NCBI RefSeq assembly: GCF_000969445.1
Contig: NZ_JZEY01000061.1
Span: forward strand, 731,501-795,500
DNA length: 64,000 nucleotides
Source of the DNA: Devosia chinhatensis
GTDB lineage: Bacteria; Pseudomonadota; Alphaproteobacteria; Rhizobiales; Devosiaceae
Reading direction: 5' to 3'
Positions 50,939 to 61,071 of the stretch are shown piece by piece. The translations under genes and the position numbers were made by a program. Numbering within the stretch: position 1 is the first letter of the stretch; each line of letters opens with the position of its first letter. The notes beneath the pieces were generated by a model. That model was not told where the DNA came from. It ran no database searches and saw only the letters and a program-made list of their open reading frames with translations.

Positions 50939-52522
50939 ATGGGCAAGACGGTACAGGTCGGGCGGGCACTGCTTTCGGTATTCGACAAATCCGGCATGGC
51001 CGATTTCGCGCGGGATCTCTCCGCCGCTGGTGTTGAGCTGGTCTCGACCGGTGGCACGCAGCGTCTGATCGCCGAAGCCGGTCTGCCGGTGCGGGAAATT
51101 GCTGACCTGACCGGCTTTCCCGAAATGATGGATGGCCGGGTCAAGACGCTCCATCCCAAGGTCCATGGCGGGCTTCTGGCGGTGCGCGACAATCCGGAAC
51201 ACAAGGCCGCCATGGACCTGCACGAAATCGGCCCTATCGATCTCGTTGCCGTCAATCTCTACCCGTTCGAAAAGACCGTCGCCTCCGGCGCCTCCTATGA
51301 TGAGATCATCGAAAACATCGATATCGGCGGACCGGCCATGGTGCGCTCCGCCGCCAAAAACCATGCTTTCGTGACGGTCGTCGTCGATCCAGCAGACTAT
51401 CCCGCGATCCTTGAGGCCATGAAGGCTGGCGGTATTCCCTTCGAGATGCGCCAGAAGCTGGCCGCCAAGGCCTATGCCCGAACCGCCGCCTATGACAGCG
51501 CCATCTCGACCTGGTTTGCCAGGGAAATCGACTTTGCCGATGTGAGCTATCGCAGCTTCGCCGGCACGCTGAGCGAAGTGATGCGCTATGGCGAAAATCC
51601 GCATCAATGGGCGGCGTTCTACAAAAATGGCGATAATCGCCCAGGCGTTGCCACCGCCACCCAGGTGCAGGGCAAGACGCTCAGCTATAACAATATCAAT
51701 GATACCGACGCGGCCTTCGAGTTGGTCTCCGAATTCGATTCCGCAGAAACGGCGGCCGTTGCCATCATAAAGCACGCCAATCCCTGCGGCGTCGCCGTGG
51801 CGGGCGATCTGAAGACCGCCTATCTCAAGGCATTGCGCACCGATCCTGTATCCGCCTTTGGCGGCATCGTCGCCACCAACCGGGAGATCGACGCTGAAAC
51901 CGCCACCGAGATCGTCAAGGTATTCACCGAAGTCATCGTCGCCCCGTCGGCCACCCAGGAAGCGCAGGACATCATCGCTGCCAAGAAGAACCTGCGCCTG
52001 CTGCTGACCGGCGGCATGGCCGACCCCAAGGCCGATGGCCTCCTGGTCAAGTCGGTGGCCGGCGGTCTTCTGGTACAGGGTCGCGACAACAAGAATGTCG
52101 ATGATTGCGACCTCAGGGTCGTCACCCGGCGCCAGCCCAGCGCGCAGGAGCTCATCGACTTGAAACTGGCCGCCAAGGTCGCAAAACACGTCAAGTCCAA
52201 CGCCATCATCTACGTTAAGGACGGCGCGACGGCCGGCATCGGCGCCGGACAGATGTCCCGCGTGGATTCGGCGCGCGTTGCCCACCGTAAATCGATCGAC
52301 GCTGCCCAGGCCGCTGGATTGGAAGGCGCACTGACCGAGGGTTCGGTGGTCGCTTCGGACGCCTTCTTCCCGTTTGCCGACGGCCTTGAGGCCCTCGTCG
52401 CTGCCGGCGCCACAGCGGTCATTCAGCCCGGTGGGTCCATGCGCGACGACGAAGTGATCGCGGCCGCGGATGCCGCAGGCATTGCCATGGTCATGACCGG
52501 AATGCGCCACTTCCGGCACTAA
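50939..52522 (+). CDS. purH: Bifunctional AICAR transformylase / IMP cyclohydrolase
   Basis: The 527-residue protein performs the last two steps of purine synthesis. The N-terminal MGS-like IMP cyclohydrolase contains [30 protein letters not shown] and [14 protein letters not shown]. The C-terminal transformylase has [24 protein letters not shown] and [11 protein letters not shown]. Length is typical. The gap upstream (126 nt) shows no clear regulatory motif. Confidence 0.97.
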   Translation: MGKTVQVGRALLSVFDKSGMADFARDLSAAGVELVSTGGTQRLIAEAGLPVREIADLTGFPEMMDGRVKTLHPKVHGGLLAVRDNPEHKAAMDLHEIGPIDLVAVNLYPFEKTVASGASYDEIIENIDIGGPAMVRSAAKNHAFVTVVVDPADYPAILEAMKAGGIPFEMRQKLAAKAYARTAAYDSAISTWFAREIDFADVSYRSFAGTLSEVMRYGENPHQWAAFYKNGDNRPGVATATQVQGKTLSYNNINDTDAAFELVSEFDSAETAAVAIIKHANPCGVAVAGDLKTAYLKALRTDPVSAFGGIVATNREIDAETATEIVKVFTEVIVAPSATQEAQDIIAAKKNLRLLLTGGMADPKADGLLVKSVAGGLLVQGRDNKNVDDCDLRVVTRRQPSAQELIDLKLAAKVAKHVKSNAIIYVKDGATAGIGAGQMSRVDSARVAHRKSIDAAQAAGLEGALTEGSVVASDAFFPFADGLEALVAAGATAVIQPGGSMRDDEVIAAADAAGIAMVMTGMRHFRH

Positions 52523-52622
52523 TCCTCGATAGCCACATTACGAAATTGTAATTTCTACGCATCGGGAATTTAAGGGCTTTTTGACCCCCGCCATGCCAGT
52601 TTAGCCGCCGCCGAACCCAATC

Positions 52623-53984
52623 GTGTGGCGGCAAGGCAGGCTCATGCGCGTCCCTATTCCTCGTGATCTCTCCAGCCTGTTGCAAGCCGGAATGTGGCGC
52701 TCGCTCGCCTCCTTGGGCATCAAGGTGGGGACGGCGGGGCTGACCTATCTCACCTATGTTGTGCTGTCGCGGACGCAGACGCCGGACGAATATGGCCACT
52801 TTGCCTTCGGCCTTGCCCTCGCCACGGTGCTGGCGATCGTTGCCGGTGTCGGTCAACCCCTGGCTGCCATGCGTCTATGGGCCGAGCAGCGCGGCAACGG
52901 CGATGCAGCAGCAGCGCGCGAAACCATTGCGGCGGGATCGACCATCACTTTCTTGGCCAGCATCGCCCTGGGTGTTGTTCTCTGTCTTCTGACCTTGGCC
53001 TATCTGCCCTTCCTGGCGCCAGGAGATACGGCCAACCACATCTATGCTGCGGCCATCCTCATCTTGCCGCTGGCCCTGTCCGAATATAATTCTGCGGCCC
53101 TTCGCGCCCAGGGTTCTCTGTGGACGGCGCTCCTGCCGCGCGATATTTTCTGGCGCCTTCTCCTGCCCGTAGCCGTCATTCTGCTTTTCCTTCAGGGGCA
53201 TGTGCTGAGCGGCCCCGATGCATTGGTGCTGTCGGCCGGGATTCTGATGCTGATGTTGGCCCTGCAGATGCAGGTTGGTGGCCGCCGCTACGCAATCTGG
53301 CCCGCGATGGCCCCTGTACGATCGCATCTGCGCCGCTGGGGACGGCTGAGCTTCTGGCTGCTCATGGGCGCCCTGATCGAAACGCTGGCACTCAATATCG
53401 ATGTCATCCTTGTCGGGCTGATGCTCGACCTCGAAAGCGCCGGGCTCTACTTCAACGCCTTTCGCACCGCCGGGCTGATGACGCTTTTCACCTTTGCCAT
53501 CGAGCTGGTTATCGCGCCCATGGTGGCCGAGCATTATTACGCCGGCAATATGCGCAAGGCGCAGGCCGTGACGACGCTTTGCGCCTGGGCAGGCTTTATA
53601 TTCTCGCTCCTGATCTTTGCCGGCTTCGCTTTCTTCGGTGATCTCGTCTTGAGCCTATTCGGCCCGAGCTACGAGCAGGGATGGCTCATCCTCATCCTCC
53701 TCGCCTTCGGGCTTTTGTTCGACGCTGCCACCGGCCCATCCAAGATCGTCATGATGATGACCGGGCACGAGCGAGCCTATGTGGCCATTTATGGCGCCAT
53801 TACCCTCGCGGGCGTTGCGCTTCAGGTCGCGCTCATCCCCATCTACGGCATTTTGGGCGCCGCCCTGGTCAATATGGGCGCACGGATCCTGGCGCAGATG
53901 GCGATCGCTTTCTGGTGCCGCTACCGCATCGGTCTCGATACCAGCCTGATCGGCCTCCTGGCATTGCGACGCCTACCCGCCTGA
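52623..53984 (+). CDS. Wzx-like polysaccharide flippase
   Basis: The 453-residue protein has about 12 membrane helices and the O-antigen/polysaccharide transporter pattern. WRSLASLGIKVGTAGLTYLTYVVLSR is the first helix and SPEEYGxF-like TPDEYGHFAFGLALAT follows, then a late LFGPSYEQGWLILILLAFG. MATE/MOP superfamily members flip lipid-linked sugars. The first start is GTG; ATG at 52644 is an alternative. A hairpin overlaps its stop. Confidence 0.88.
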   Translation: MWRQGRLMRVPIPRDLSSLLQAGMWRSLASLGIKVGTAGLTYLTYVVLSRTQTPDEYGHFAFGLALATVLAIVAGVGQPLAAMRLWAEQRGNGDAAAARETIAAGSTITFLASIALGVVLCLLTLAYLPFLAPGDTANHIYAAAILILPLALSEYNSAALRAQGSLWTALLPRDIFWRLLLPVAVILLFLQGHVLSGPDALVLSAGILMLMLALQMQVGGRRYAIWPAMAPVRSHLRRWGRLSFWLLMGALIETLALNIDVILVGLMLDLESAGLYFNAFRTAGLMTLFTFAIELVIAPMVAEHYYAGNMRKAQAVTTLCAWAGFIFSLLIFAGFAFFGDLVLSLFGPSYEQGWLILILLAFGLLFDAATGPSKIVMMMTGHERAYVAIYGAITLAGVALQVALIPIYGILGAALVNMGARILAQMAIAFWCRYRIGLDTSLIGLLALRRLPA

Positions 53985-54005
53985 ACCGTACCCACGAGTA
54001 CGGTT
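53984..54005. repeat. Hairpin overlapping the flippase stop
   Basis: AACCGTAC and GTACGGTT form a perfect 8-bp stem with a CCACGA loop, starting on the last base of the flippase stop codon. No T-run follows, so it is only a weak terminator candidate. Confidence 0.5.
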
Positions 54006-54071
54006 ATGCTTGACCCTCGGCCCGGCTTGGCATTAGAACCGATCCAAATTTCATCCTTCGGAAGCACGGAA

Positions 54072-55478
54072 ATGACCAAGGCCCGCACGCTCTACGACAA
54101 GATCTGGGACGACCATCTGGTCCAGAACAACGAGGACGGCACGAGCCTGCTCTATATCGACCGTCATCTGGTGCATGAAGTGACCAGCCCCCAGGCCTTC
54201 GAAGGCCTGCGCATGAACAACCGTAAGGTGCGTCATCCCGAGCGCACTTTGGCGGTAGTTGACCACAATGTGCCCACGACCGATCGTTCCCTTCCCAATC
54301 CCGATCCGGAAAGCGCCATCCAGATTGCGGCCCTGGCCGAAAACACCAAGGATTTCGGCATCGAATACTATGACCCGTTCGATCATCGTCAGGGCATCGT
54401 TCACATCGTGGGCCCGGAGCAGGGCTTTACCCTGCCGGGTATGACCATCGTCTGCGGCGATAGCCACACCTCGACCCATGGCGCCTTTGGCGCACTGGCC
54501 CACGGCATCGGCACGTCCGAAGTTGAGCATGTCCTGGCGACGCAGACGCTGATCCAGCAAAAGGCCAAGAACATGCTGGTGCGTGTCGATGGCCAATTGC
54601 CCGAGGGTGTCACGGCCAAGGACATCATCCTTGCCATCATCGGCGAGATCGGCACGGCCGGCGGCAATGGCCATGTGATCGAGTTCGCCGGTGAGGCCAT
54701 CCGCTCGCTGTCCATGGAAGGCCGCATGACGGTCTGCAACATGACCATCGAAGGCGGCGCCCGCGCCGGCCTGATCGCCCCCGACGAAAAGACTTTCGCC
54801 TATGTCCAGGGTCGTCCTCGCGCTCCCCAGGGCAAAGCCTGGGACATGGCGCTGGACTATTGGAAGACCCTCTATACCGACGAGGGCGCCCATTACGACA
54901 AGGTGGTGATCCTGGACGCCGCCAAGCTCCCGCCCATCGTCTCCTGGGGCTCCTCGCCCGAGGACGTCATTTCCGTCCAGGGCGTGGTCCCTAACCCTGA
55001 TGATATTGCCGACGAAACTAAGCGCGCGTCCAAGTGGCGGGCACTCGACTATATGGGCCTCAAGCCCGGCACCCCCATCACCGACATCAAGCTCGACCGG
55101 GTCTTTGTCGGATCCTGCACCAACGGCCGCATCGAAGACCTGCGCGCTGCCGCAGCGGTGATCAAGGACCGCAGGGTGGCCAGCCACGTCTCGGCCATGG
55201 TCGTGCCTGGCTCGGGGCTCGTAAAGGCTCAGGCCGAGGAAGAAGGCCTCGATGTCATCTTCAAGAATGCCGGCTTCGAGTGGCGCGAGCCCGGTTGCTC
55301 GATGTGCCTGGCCATGAATCCCGACAAGCTGGCCCCCGGCGAACGGTGCGCCTCGACGTCCAATCGCAATTTCGAGGGCCGCCAGGGCTTCAAGGGGCGT
55401 ACCCACCTGGTGTCGCCCGCCATGGCCACCGCAGCCGCAATCGCCGGCCACTTCGTCGATATCCGCGAGTGGCAGTAA
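54072..55478 (+). CDS. leuC: 3-isopropylmalate dehydratase large subunit
   Basis: The 468-residue protein is the iron-sulphur subunit of isopropylmalate isomerase in leucine synthesis. It has [52 protein letters not shown] and [12 protein letters not shown] with the cluster cysteines. leuD is not adjacent in the window. A TTGACC-like -35 at 54009 is possible upstream. The ATG at 54072 is preceded by a purine-rich gaagcacggaa stretch. The final codons overlap the next gene by 10 nt. Confidence 0.97.
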   Translation: MTKARTLYDKIWDDHLVQNNEDGTSLLYIDRHLVHEVTSPQAFEGLRMNNRKVRHPERTLAVVDHNVPTTDRSLPNPDPESAIQIAALAENTKDFGIEYYDPFDHRQGIVHIVGPEQGFTLPGMTIVCGDSHTSTHGAFGALAHGIGTSEVEHVLATQTLIQQKAKNMLVRVDGQLPEGVTAKDIILAIIGEIGTAGGNGHVIEFAGEAIRSLSMEGRMTVCNMTIEGGARAGLIAPDEKTFAYVQGRPRAPQGKAWDMALDYWKTLYTDEGAHYDKVVILDAAKLPPIVSWGSSPEDVISVQGVVPNPDDIADETKRASKWRALDYMGLKPGTPITDIKLDRVFVGSCTNGRIEDLRAAAAVIKDRRVASHVSAMVVPGSGLVKAQAEEEGLDVIFKNAGFEWREPGCSMCLAMNPDKLAPGERCASTSNRNFEGRQGFKGRTHLVSPAMATAAAIAGHFVDIREWQ

Positions 55479-55900
55479 GCGGCACCGACTGGTCGGAATA
55501 TCGTGCCCCGACCCTTGATGATTTAGAGGCGTTGGCAAGCCATGCGCTTGCCAACCTGCCGGAGCCGTTTCGCTCTCTGGCTGCTGACGTCACCTGTTCG
55601 GTTGCGGAATATGCCGAAGACGACGTTCTCGAAGGCTTTGGCATGGAAAGCCCCTTCGAACTGATGGGGCTGTTCCACGGCATCGGATTGACCGAGGACG
55701 GCGCCGTGCCACAAACCGGACAGATGCCCAATACCGTCTTTCTCTATCGCCGCGCCATTCTGGACTATTGGGCCGAGCATGACGACAACACTCTGGGTGA
55801 AATCGTCACCCATGTGCTCATCCACGAACTGGGTCATCATTTCGGATTTTCCGACGAAGACATGGAAGCCATCGAGGCTGCCGCCGATGGGGAAGAGTGA
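55469..55900 (+). CDS. Zincin-like metallopeptidase-family protein
   Basis: The 143-residue protein has [62 protein letters not shown], which contains a HExxHxxG zinc motif, and a short acidic end. It is the 'metallopeptidase family protein' (possible zinc metallo-peptidase) common in proteobacteria; activity is unproven. Start is GTG at 55469 inside the leuC end, so it is probably translationally coupled. Confidence 0.87.
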   Translation: MAVSGTDWSEYRAPTLDDLEALASHALANLPEPFRSLAADVTCSVAEYAEDDVLEGFGMESPFELMGLFHGIGLTEDGAVPQTGQMPNTVFLYRRAILDYWAEHDDNTLGEIVTHVLIHELGHHFGFSDEDMEAIEAAADGEE

Positions 55901-56038
55901 CCGCCGCGCCGCCAACGTGCTTAGCGGTTAAGGTAAACAAGTGGTAAAGCTGGGGGGAATTACGGAAATATCCTAAGACATTAGCACTCTGGCAGGAAGC
56001 ATGAGGCTTCCACAGGGCAGCAATTAGGAGATCCCGAA

Positions 56039-56356
56039 ATGACAACCCGGGCGAAGACTTCGCTCAAGATCGTGAAGCCCGAAGTCGAGCAACTTGAAGA
56101 ACTGGAACAGGTCATCCAACAGGCTGCCAAGCAGACCGCGCCCATGGTGCAACGCCTGGCCACCCATCGCGACCGCATCGACCTGGCCATCAAGGAACTG
56201 GAAAGCGAGCGGTTTGAGCTGATCTCGCGCCGCGACCTGATGCGCCGTCAGGCCGACGCTGTCGAACAGGGCCTCAACATGCATATCGAAGACATCGAGG
56301 CCACCATGCGCCTCTACGAAGCCGGCATCAATTCATTGCCGGCGCCGTCGAACTGA
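56039..56356 (+). CDS. Small coiled-coil protein of unknown function
   Basis: The 105-residue protein is almost wholly helical and charged, with heptads through LEELEQVIQQAAKQTAPM and HRDRIDLAIKELESERFEL. It has no membrane helix, signal peptide or cysteine. I do not recognise a family. The ATG follows a TAGGAG site 8 nt away. It stands alone between the metallopeptidase gene and a convergent gene, and is followed by a large hairpin. The region before it is AT-rich (GGTTAAGGTAAACAAG), which suggests its own promoter. Confidence 0.75.
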   Translation: MTTRAKTSLKIVKPEVEQLEELEQVIQQAAKQTAPMVQRLATHRDRIDLAIKELESERFELISRRDLMRRQADAVEQGLNMHIEDIEATMRLYEAGINSLPAPSN

Positions 56357-56366
56357 TCGACTAGAC

Positions 56367-56410
56367 CGGGATCGAGACAAGCCGGGCCCAAGCCCGGCGT
56401 TTCGTCCCGG
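56367..56410. terminator. Long bidirectional hairpin between convergent genes
   Basis: GCCGGGC and GCCCGGC form an inner stem around CCAA. Outside it, CGAGAC pairs with GTTTCG and CCGGGA with TCCCGG, leaving one bulged base. It sits between two convergent stops (56356 and 56417). The T-tract is poor, but the position suggests shared termination. Confidence 0.65.
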
Positions 56411-56416
56411 ACCTCT

Positions 56417-56716
56417 TTACGCGCGTTCGACGAAGCTGAATTCGGCCTCGTTGCCGCCGGCGGGGTCGTCCGACACCATCAGGGCCAGTTTGTTGGCTTC
56501 GAGCGCGGCGAACCAGTCTTCCCAGCTGACCAGCTCGAAACCGCCGATGCGGTCGGGCCCTTCATTGCCATCGGCATTCAGGCTGTCCTGCCCGAAGGAC
56601 AATTGCAATACCGTGCGGCTCCTGCTGCCATCGGGCACCTCCATGAGAACGGGATTGCCACCCCGGGCAATGGCCCATTGGCGGATCGCATCGCGGTCGG
56701 TGAGTGTTTGGGACAT
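56417..56716 (-). CDS. Small conserved-looking protein of unknown function
   Basis: The 99-residue protein has no signal or membrane helix. It begins SQTLTDRDAIRQWAIARGGN, then PDGSRSRTVLQLSFGQ, DRIGGFELVSWEDWFAALEA and MVSDDPAGGNEAEFSF. This pattern resembles small proteins seen in other alphaproteobacteria, but no function is known to me. A GGAGG site lies just before the ATG at 56716, so the longer frame is rejected. Confidence 0.75.
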   Translation of the reverse strand: MSQTLTDRDAIRQWAIARGGNPVLMEVPDGSRSRTVLQLSFGQDSLNADGNEGPDRIGGFELVSWEDWFAALEANKLALMVSDDPAGGNEAEFSFVERA

Positions 56717-56797
56717 GAAAACCTCCGGTTCAATTGTCTTTGAGAAAGCACATTTGCGGACCAAGGTTCCTTGATCCAAAACAAGAGACGTCTCGCC

Positions 56798-57397
56798 ATG
56801 CCCCATCGCCCTCTGCACCTCGCCAGCCTTGTCCTTGCAGGCCTTGTGGCCTTCCATCCCCTTTCCGCTTTAGCATGCGAGGCTCCGGCGGCAGCGGAAA
56901 TCAGCGCCGCTGATCAGGCGCGCATGGCCATTTTCCCGACATCACGCAGCCAGGGGCTCGCCGAGGCATTGATGGCCACGTCCAACAGCGACAGATCCAT
57001 CGTCAGCGGTCTTTTCGACCGGCCGGATGGTGCCGCCAATGCTATCTCCGATGGCGATTATCGCTGCCGCACCATCAAGCTCGGCGGCAACCTGCCGCTC
57101 ATTGTCTATGATTTCTTCCAGTGCCGGATTTCCGAGGATGGTACGAAAATAGACAAGATCAGCGGCTCCCAGCGCTTTTCAGGCACGCTCGCGGCCACCG
57201 GCAGCGCCCTGTTTTACCGCGGCGCCCTTCACTACGGAAACGAGGGGTCGATAGTCTATGGTGCGGACAGGGAACGAGACCAGGTCGGATGTCTCTACCA
57301 GATCGAAGACGGCATTCCCGGCCATTACCGCCTCGAATTGCCGCGCCCCCAATTTGAATCGACCCACGACGTGATCGAGCTCGTCGCGCGCGACTGA
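56798..57397 (+). CDS. Secreted DUF4893-like protein
   Basis: The 199-residue protein has a signal peptide (PLHLASLVLAGLVAFHPLSA, cleavage near ALA-CEA). A domain resembling DUF4893 follows, with ISAADQARMAIFPTSRSQGL, GDYRCRTIKLGGNLPLIVYD and ISGSQRFSGTLAATGSALFY. The family is periplasmic with unknown role. An upstream TTG (56771) is less likely than the ATG at 56798. Assignment to DUF4893 is from memory of motifs and is moderate. Confidence 0.78.
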   Translation: MPHRPLHLASLVLAGLVAFHPLSALACEAPAAAEISAADQARMAIFPTSRSQGLAEALMATSNSDRSIVSGLFDRPDGAANAISDGDYRCRTIKLGGNLPLIVYDFFQCRISEDGTKIDKISGSQRFSGTLAATGSALFYRGALHYGNEGSIVYGADRERDQVGCLYQIEDGIPGHYRLELPRPQFESTHDVIELVARD

Positions 57398-57449
57398 CCA
57401 TTTGCGTGAGAGCGCCGTCCTGCTATGGAGCCAGAAGCCAATTCGGGAC

Positions 57450-57995
57450 ATGTCCATGTCAGACAAGACCAATCTCATTCTTTTGGGCACGATCGGGGCC
57501 GCACATGGGATCAAGGGCGAGGTGCGAATCGCCTCTCATACCCAGGACCCCGAGGCCATTGCTTCCTATGGGCCACTTCTGACCAGCCGGGCAGGCTTCA
57601 CTGTCACCATTGAGGCCGCCCGTCTCAGCAAGACAGTGCTGATTGCCCGGATCAAAGGCATCGCCGACCGGAATGCTGCCGAAGCCCTCAACGGCACCGC
57701 TCTCTACATAGAGCGCGACCGCTTGCCCCAGACTGAAGACGAAGACGATTTCTATCACACCGACCTGATCGGTCTCGATGCCCGGGTCGAGGAAACGGGG
57801 GTTAGCATCGGCGCGGTCATCGCACTGCACAATTACGGGGCGGGCGATCTGATCGAAATCCAGGATCCGCGTTCTGGCGACACGTTCCTTTATCCCTTCA
57901 CCAAGGCCGTCGTGCCCCATATCCGGATTGCAGAAGGCTATCTGACCATCGCGCCGCCGCTCGATGCCGAGCCGGGCGAGGAAGACCCAGATTGA
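57450..57995 (+). CDS. rimM: Ribosome maturation factor RimM
   Basis: The 181-residue protein has the RimM N-domain ([21 protein letters not shown], with the GxxxxxHGIKGEV pattern) and the PRC-barrel C-domain ([31 protein letters not shown]). It assists 30S assembly. ATG codons at 57450 and 57456 are both possible. It overlaps trmD by 4 nt. rpsP and ffh, which often precede it, are not upstream here. Confidence 0.95.
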   Translation: MSMSDKTNLILLGTIGAAHGIKGEVRIASHTQDPEAIASYGPLLTSRAGFTVTIEAARLSKTVLIARIKGIADRNAAEALNGTALYIERDRLPQTEDEDDFYHTDLIGLDARVEETGVSIGAVIALHNYGAGDLIEIQDPRSGDTFLYPFTKAVVPHIRIAEGYLTIAPPLDAEPGEEDPD

Positions 57996-58672
57996 CCTTT
58001 TCCGCTGATATCATCACCCTGTTCCCGGACCTTTTTCCCGGCCCGCTCGGAGCCTCCGTCCTCGGTCGAGGCATGAGCGAGGGCCGCTGGCAATTGCGGG
58101 CCACCCAATTGCGGGATTTCGCCACCGATCGCCACCGCACCGTGGACGACACTCCTTCGGGCGGCGGCGCCGGCATGGTGCTCAAGCCCGATATCCTGGC
58201 CAAGGCGGTCGATACGATCGCCCCGCCGGCTGACCCGCGCCCCCGCATTCTGATGTCGCCCCGCGGACGCCCGCTGACCCAGGCTCGGGCCCACGAATTG
58301 GCCCAGGGGCCGGGCGCCGTCATCATTTGCGGTCGCTTCGAAGGTGTGGATCAGCGGGTGATCGACACGCGTAATCTCGAGGAAATCTCCATTGGCGATT
58401 ACGTGCTCGCCGGTGGTGAAGTGGCGGCGATGGTTCTGCTCGAGGCGGTCGTCCGCCTGATCCCGGGGGTGCTTGGAGCACTCGACAGTCGCGACGAGGA
58501 AAGCTTCGAGAACGGCCTGCTCGAATATCCCCATTATACCCGTCCCCAGCATTTCGAGGGCCAGGATATTCCCGCCGTGTTGACCTCGGGCGATCATGGA
58601 CGCATCGCCCGTTGGCGACATGAACAGTCCCTCGCCCTCACCAAAGCCCGGCGACCCGATCTCCTGGACTAG
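57992..58672 (+). CDS. trmD: tRNA (guanine-37-N1)-methyltransferase
   Basis: The 226-residue enzyme methylates G37 of tRNAs that read CNN codons. It shows [31 protein letters not shown] and [19 protein letters not shown], the trefoil-knot SAM site. Start is TTG at 57992, overlapping the rimM stop as TTGA. Length is near the usual 230-250. Confidence 0.96.
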   Translation: MTFSADIITLFPDLFPGPLGASVLGRGMSEGRWQLRATQLRDFATDRHRTVDDTPSGGGAGMVLKPDILAKAVDTIAPPADPRPRILMSPRGRPLTQARAHELAQGPGAVIICGRFEGVDQRVIDTRNLEEISIGDYVLAGGEVAAMVLLEAVVRLIPGVLGALDSRDEESFENGLLEYPHYTRPQHFEGQDIPAVLTSGDHGRIARWRHEQSLALTKARRPDLLD

Positions 58673-58883
58673 CCCAGACTATCTGGATCGCGGGAATGCC
58701 AAAGGCCCCTTTCCTCTGGACTCTGCGGTCATTTTCCCCTATGAGCCGCCCATCTGCGCGTCGGGCGTATCGGACCCATGCGCGACAAGACCAAGAAGAC
58801 GACCCTCCGTTACCAACCAAGACCGGGCGAGGGGCCATAAGGCCCAATGAATTGCCCCTATGAAAAGATCGAACGGATCGAAT

Positions 58884-59435
58884 ATGAGCAGCATTATTGA
58901 ACAGCTCGAAGCCGAGCAGGTTGCCGCGCTTGCCGCAAAGCGCGAACTCCCCGATTTCACCCATGGCGACACCGTCAAGGTGTGGGTCAAGATCCGCGAA
59001 GGCGACAAGGAACGTCTTCAGGCCTATGAAGGCGTCGTGATCGCCCGCTCCGGCGGCGGCCTGATGGAAAACTTCACCGTGCGCAAGATCTCGTACGGCG
59101 AAGGCGTAGAACGCGTGTTCCCCATCTACTCGCCCAACATTGCGTCCATCGAAGTGATCAAGCGCGGTAAGGTCCGTCGCGCCAAGCTTTACTACCTGCG
59201 CGATCGTCGCGGTAAATCGGCTCGTATCTTCGAATCGACCAGCGCCCGTACCCGCAAGATCGAAGCTGGCGAGCGCGAAGCCGCTCAGGCCGCTCGTGAA
59301 GCCCGCGAAGCCGAAAAGATCGCTGCCGCAGAGGCCTTTGCTGCCGAACAGGCCGCCAAGGATGCTGAAGCCGCTGCCGCTGCCAAGGCAGCCGAACAGG
59401 CCGCAGCTGCTGAAGGCGAAGCCAAGAGCGAATAA
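58884..59435 (+). CDS. rplS: 50S ribosomal protein L19 with a long Ala/Glu-rich tail
   Basis: The first part ([76 protein letters not shown]) is standard L19. About 70 more residues follow, nearly all Ala, Glu, Lys and Arg, likely a helix that extends past the usual 115-130 residue length. An in-frame ATG at 58860 would add eight residues, and the start at 58884 fits the family. A terminator follows. Confidence 0.95.
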   Translation: MSSIIEQLEAEQVAALAAKRELPDFTHGDTVKVWVKIREGDKERLQAYEGVVIARSGGGLMENFTVRKISYGEGVERVFPIYSPNIASIEVIKRGKVRRAKLYYLRDRRGKSARIFESTSARTRKIEAGEREAAQAAREAREAEKIAAAEAFAAEQAAKDAEAAAAAKAAEQAAAAEGEAKSE

Positions 59436-59459
59436 GCTCTGCGCAAGCCCTGAATTGAA

Positions 59460-59486
59460 AAGCCCGGCCATCGCGCCGGGCTTTTT
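59460..59486 (+). terminator. Intrinsic terminator after rplS
   Basis: AGCCCGGC and GCCGGGCT form a perfect stem with a CATCGC loop, followed by TTTT. It lies 25 nt after the rplS stop. Confidence 0.92.
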
Positions 59487-59703
59487 GTTGGCAGCGGAGA
59501 TGAGGGATTCACGTGAAACCTGGCTATTTGCGCTTTCGCGTCCGACAATTCTTCGGGCGAGGGAGACGAGGGTAAAGCAAGCGCGCAGCGCCAGTTGGAG
59601 CGTCCTCTCGGACACCGTCGCGCCGCCGACATTTCCGGCTTTACCCCTGCCCCCAGCTTGGCGATAACAGGCCTCCCGCCTGCCGATTCACCGGACGTTC
59701 GCC

Positions 59704-60516
59704 ATGACCCATTCCATCGTCACCTGGAACATCAACTCGGTTCGTCTGCGCCTCCCCATGGTGCTCGATTTTCTCGCGCAATATCAGCCTGACGTGCTGA
59801 TGCTGCAGGAGATCAAATGCACCAATGATCAATTTCCCCGCAACGCTTTTACCGAGGCCGGATATCCGCATCAGGCCGTTCATGGTCAGAAGGGTTATCA
59901 CGGCGTTGCCATCGTCTCGAAGTTTCCCCTCACCGACATATCGAGCCGCGTGTTCTGCGAAATCCCCGAATCGCGTCACATCTCGGCGCTGGTCGATCTT
60001 GGACATGGCCCCTTCACTCTCCACAATTTCTACATTCCCGCCGGCGGTGACGAGCCCGATCCGGAGATCAATCCCAAGTTCAAGCACAAGCTGGGCTTTC
60101 TCGATGAGCTGAGGACTTGGTTCGGCGACCCCATCTTCCAGCGCGGCCACCTGATCGCCGGTGATTTCAACATCGCTCCGCATGAAAACGATGTCTGGAG
60201 CCACAAGCAATTGCTCAAGGTGGTCAGCCACACGCCCGTTGAAACCGAAGCCCTCAACGCCCTGCTTTCAGGTGGCCACGGCTGGGTGGACCTGGTGCGC
60301 AAGCACGTACCCCTTGATCAGAAGCTATATTCCTGGTGGAGCTATCGCAGCCCCGATTGGGACAATTCGGACAAGGGCCGCCGGCTCGATCATATCTGGT
60401 CCACCGCCGACATCGCCGAGCGCTCTGTGGGTGCCGAAATCATTCGCCCGGCCCGTGGCTGGACCGACAAACCCTCGGACCACGTCCCGGTGATCGCGCG
60501 TTTTCGGCTGCCCTAA
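59704..60516 (+). CDS. xth: Exodeoxyribonuclease III (AP endonuclease)
   Basis: The 270-residue enzyme removes 3' blocks and cuts at abasic sites in base excision repair. It has ITWNINSVRLR-like VTWNINSVRLRL, MLQEIKCTNDQFP (catalytic Glu), IAGDFNIAPHENDVW and SDHVPVIARF with the final His. Length fits the family. Its stop overlaps the next gene by 4 nt in convergent orientation. Confidence 0.96.
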   Translation: MTHSIVTWNINSVRLRLPMVLDFLAQYQPDVLMLQEIKCTNDQFPRNAFTEAGYPHQAVHGQKGYHGVAIVSKFPLTDISSRVFCEIPESRHISALVDLGHGPFTLHNFYIPAGGDEPDPEINPKFKHKLGFLDELRTWFGDPIFQRGHLIAGDFNIAPHENDVWSHKQLLKVVSHTPVETEALNALLSGGHGWVDLVRKHVPLDQKLYSWWSYRSPDWDNSDKGRRLDHIWSTADIAERSVGAEIIRPARGWTDKPSDHVPVIARFRLP

Positions 60517-60971
60517 TTGCCCTTCATTCGCGTGCGCAACGGCTCGAGCGCATGCATATACCGCCCCAGATCCTCCTCGATCCGGCTGATCGCCCGTGCG
60601 GCAAGGTCGGGATTCTGTCGAACGAGCTTGAGGAAGGCATTGCGCGGCACGAACAGCGTTTCGCAGTCGCTGATTGCCATAAACGTAACCGGTCGCGGCT
60701 TGTCGAGGATAAGAGCCGTGGGAGAAATGACGCTTCCGGGCTCTGTGAGCGTATAGGGCTCTCCGGCTTCCGGCCCCTCGTGCCGCGCTTTGACTTTGCC
60801 CGACACCAGCACATGTGCGCCAAGCGGAATGTCGCCAGCCTTGTAGATGACCGATCCAACCTCGAAATACTGCCGGTCTCCGGCAAATCCGAGCATGCGC
60901 AATTGTTCGTCATCGCAGATGTCGAAGAAATCGGCCCGGGTCAGCACCCCGGCCGCATCATCCATTCTCAT
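60513..60971 (-). CDS. Cyclic nucleotide-binding-domain protein
   Basis: The 152-residue protein is a single cNMP-binding (Crp-like) domain: LRMLGFAGDRQYFEVGSVIYKAGDI, VLVSGKVKARHEG and PGSVISPTALILDKPRPVTF, then a helix. There is no DNA-binding domain, so it is probably a signalling or binding module. The ATG at 60971 is preferred over the upstream TTG at 60986. It lies between xth and a response regulator on the minus strand, a neighbourhood common in Hyphomicrobiales. Confidence 0.87.
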   Translation of the reverse strand: MRMDDAAGVLTRADFFDICDDEQLRMLGFAGDRQYFEVGSVIYKAGDIPLGAHVLVSGKVKARHEGPEAGEPYTLTEPGSVISPTALILDKPRPVTFMAISDCETLFVPRNAFLKLVRQNPDLAARAISRIEEDLGRYMHALEPLRTRMKGN

Positions 60972-61071
60972 CAGAACCCGACCCAATGCGCCAAAGCCAC
61001 CCGCATCATGCGAGCAGCTTCAGGATTCTATAAGTGAGTTCGCAACGAAAATGAACAGGATCATCCCATAA

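Noticed and set aside
54051..55538. 495-codon minus-strand frame opposite leuC
   Set aside because: Shadow of leuC, which carries all cluster motifs.
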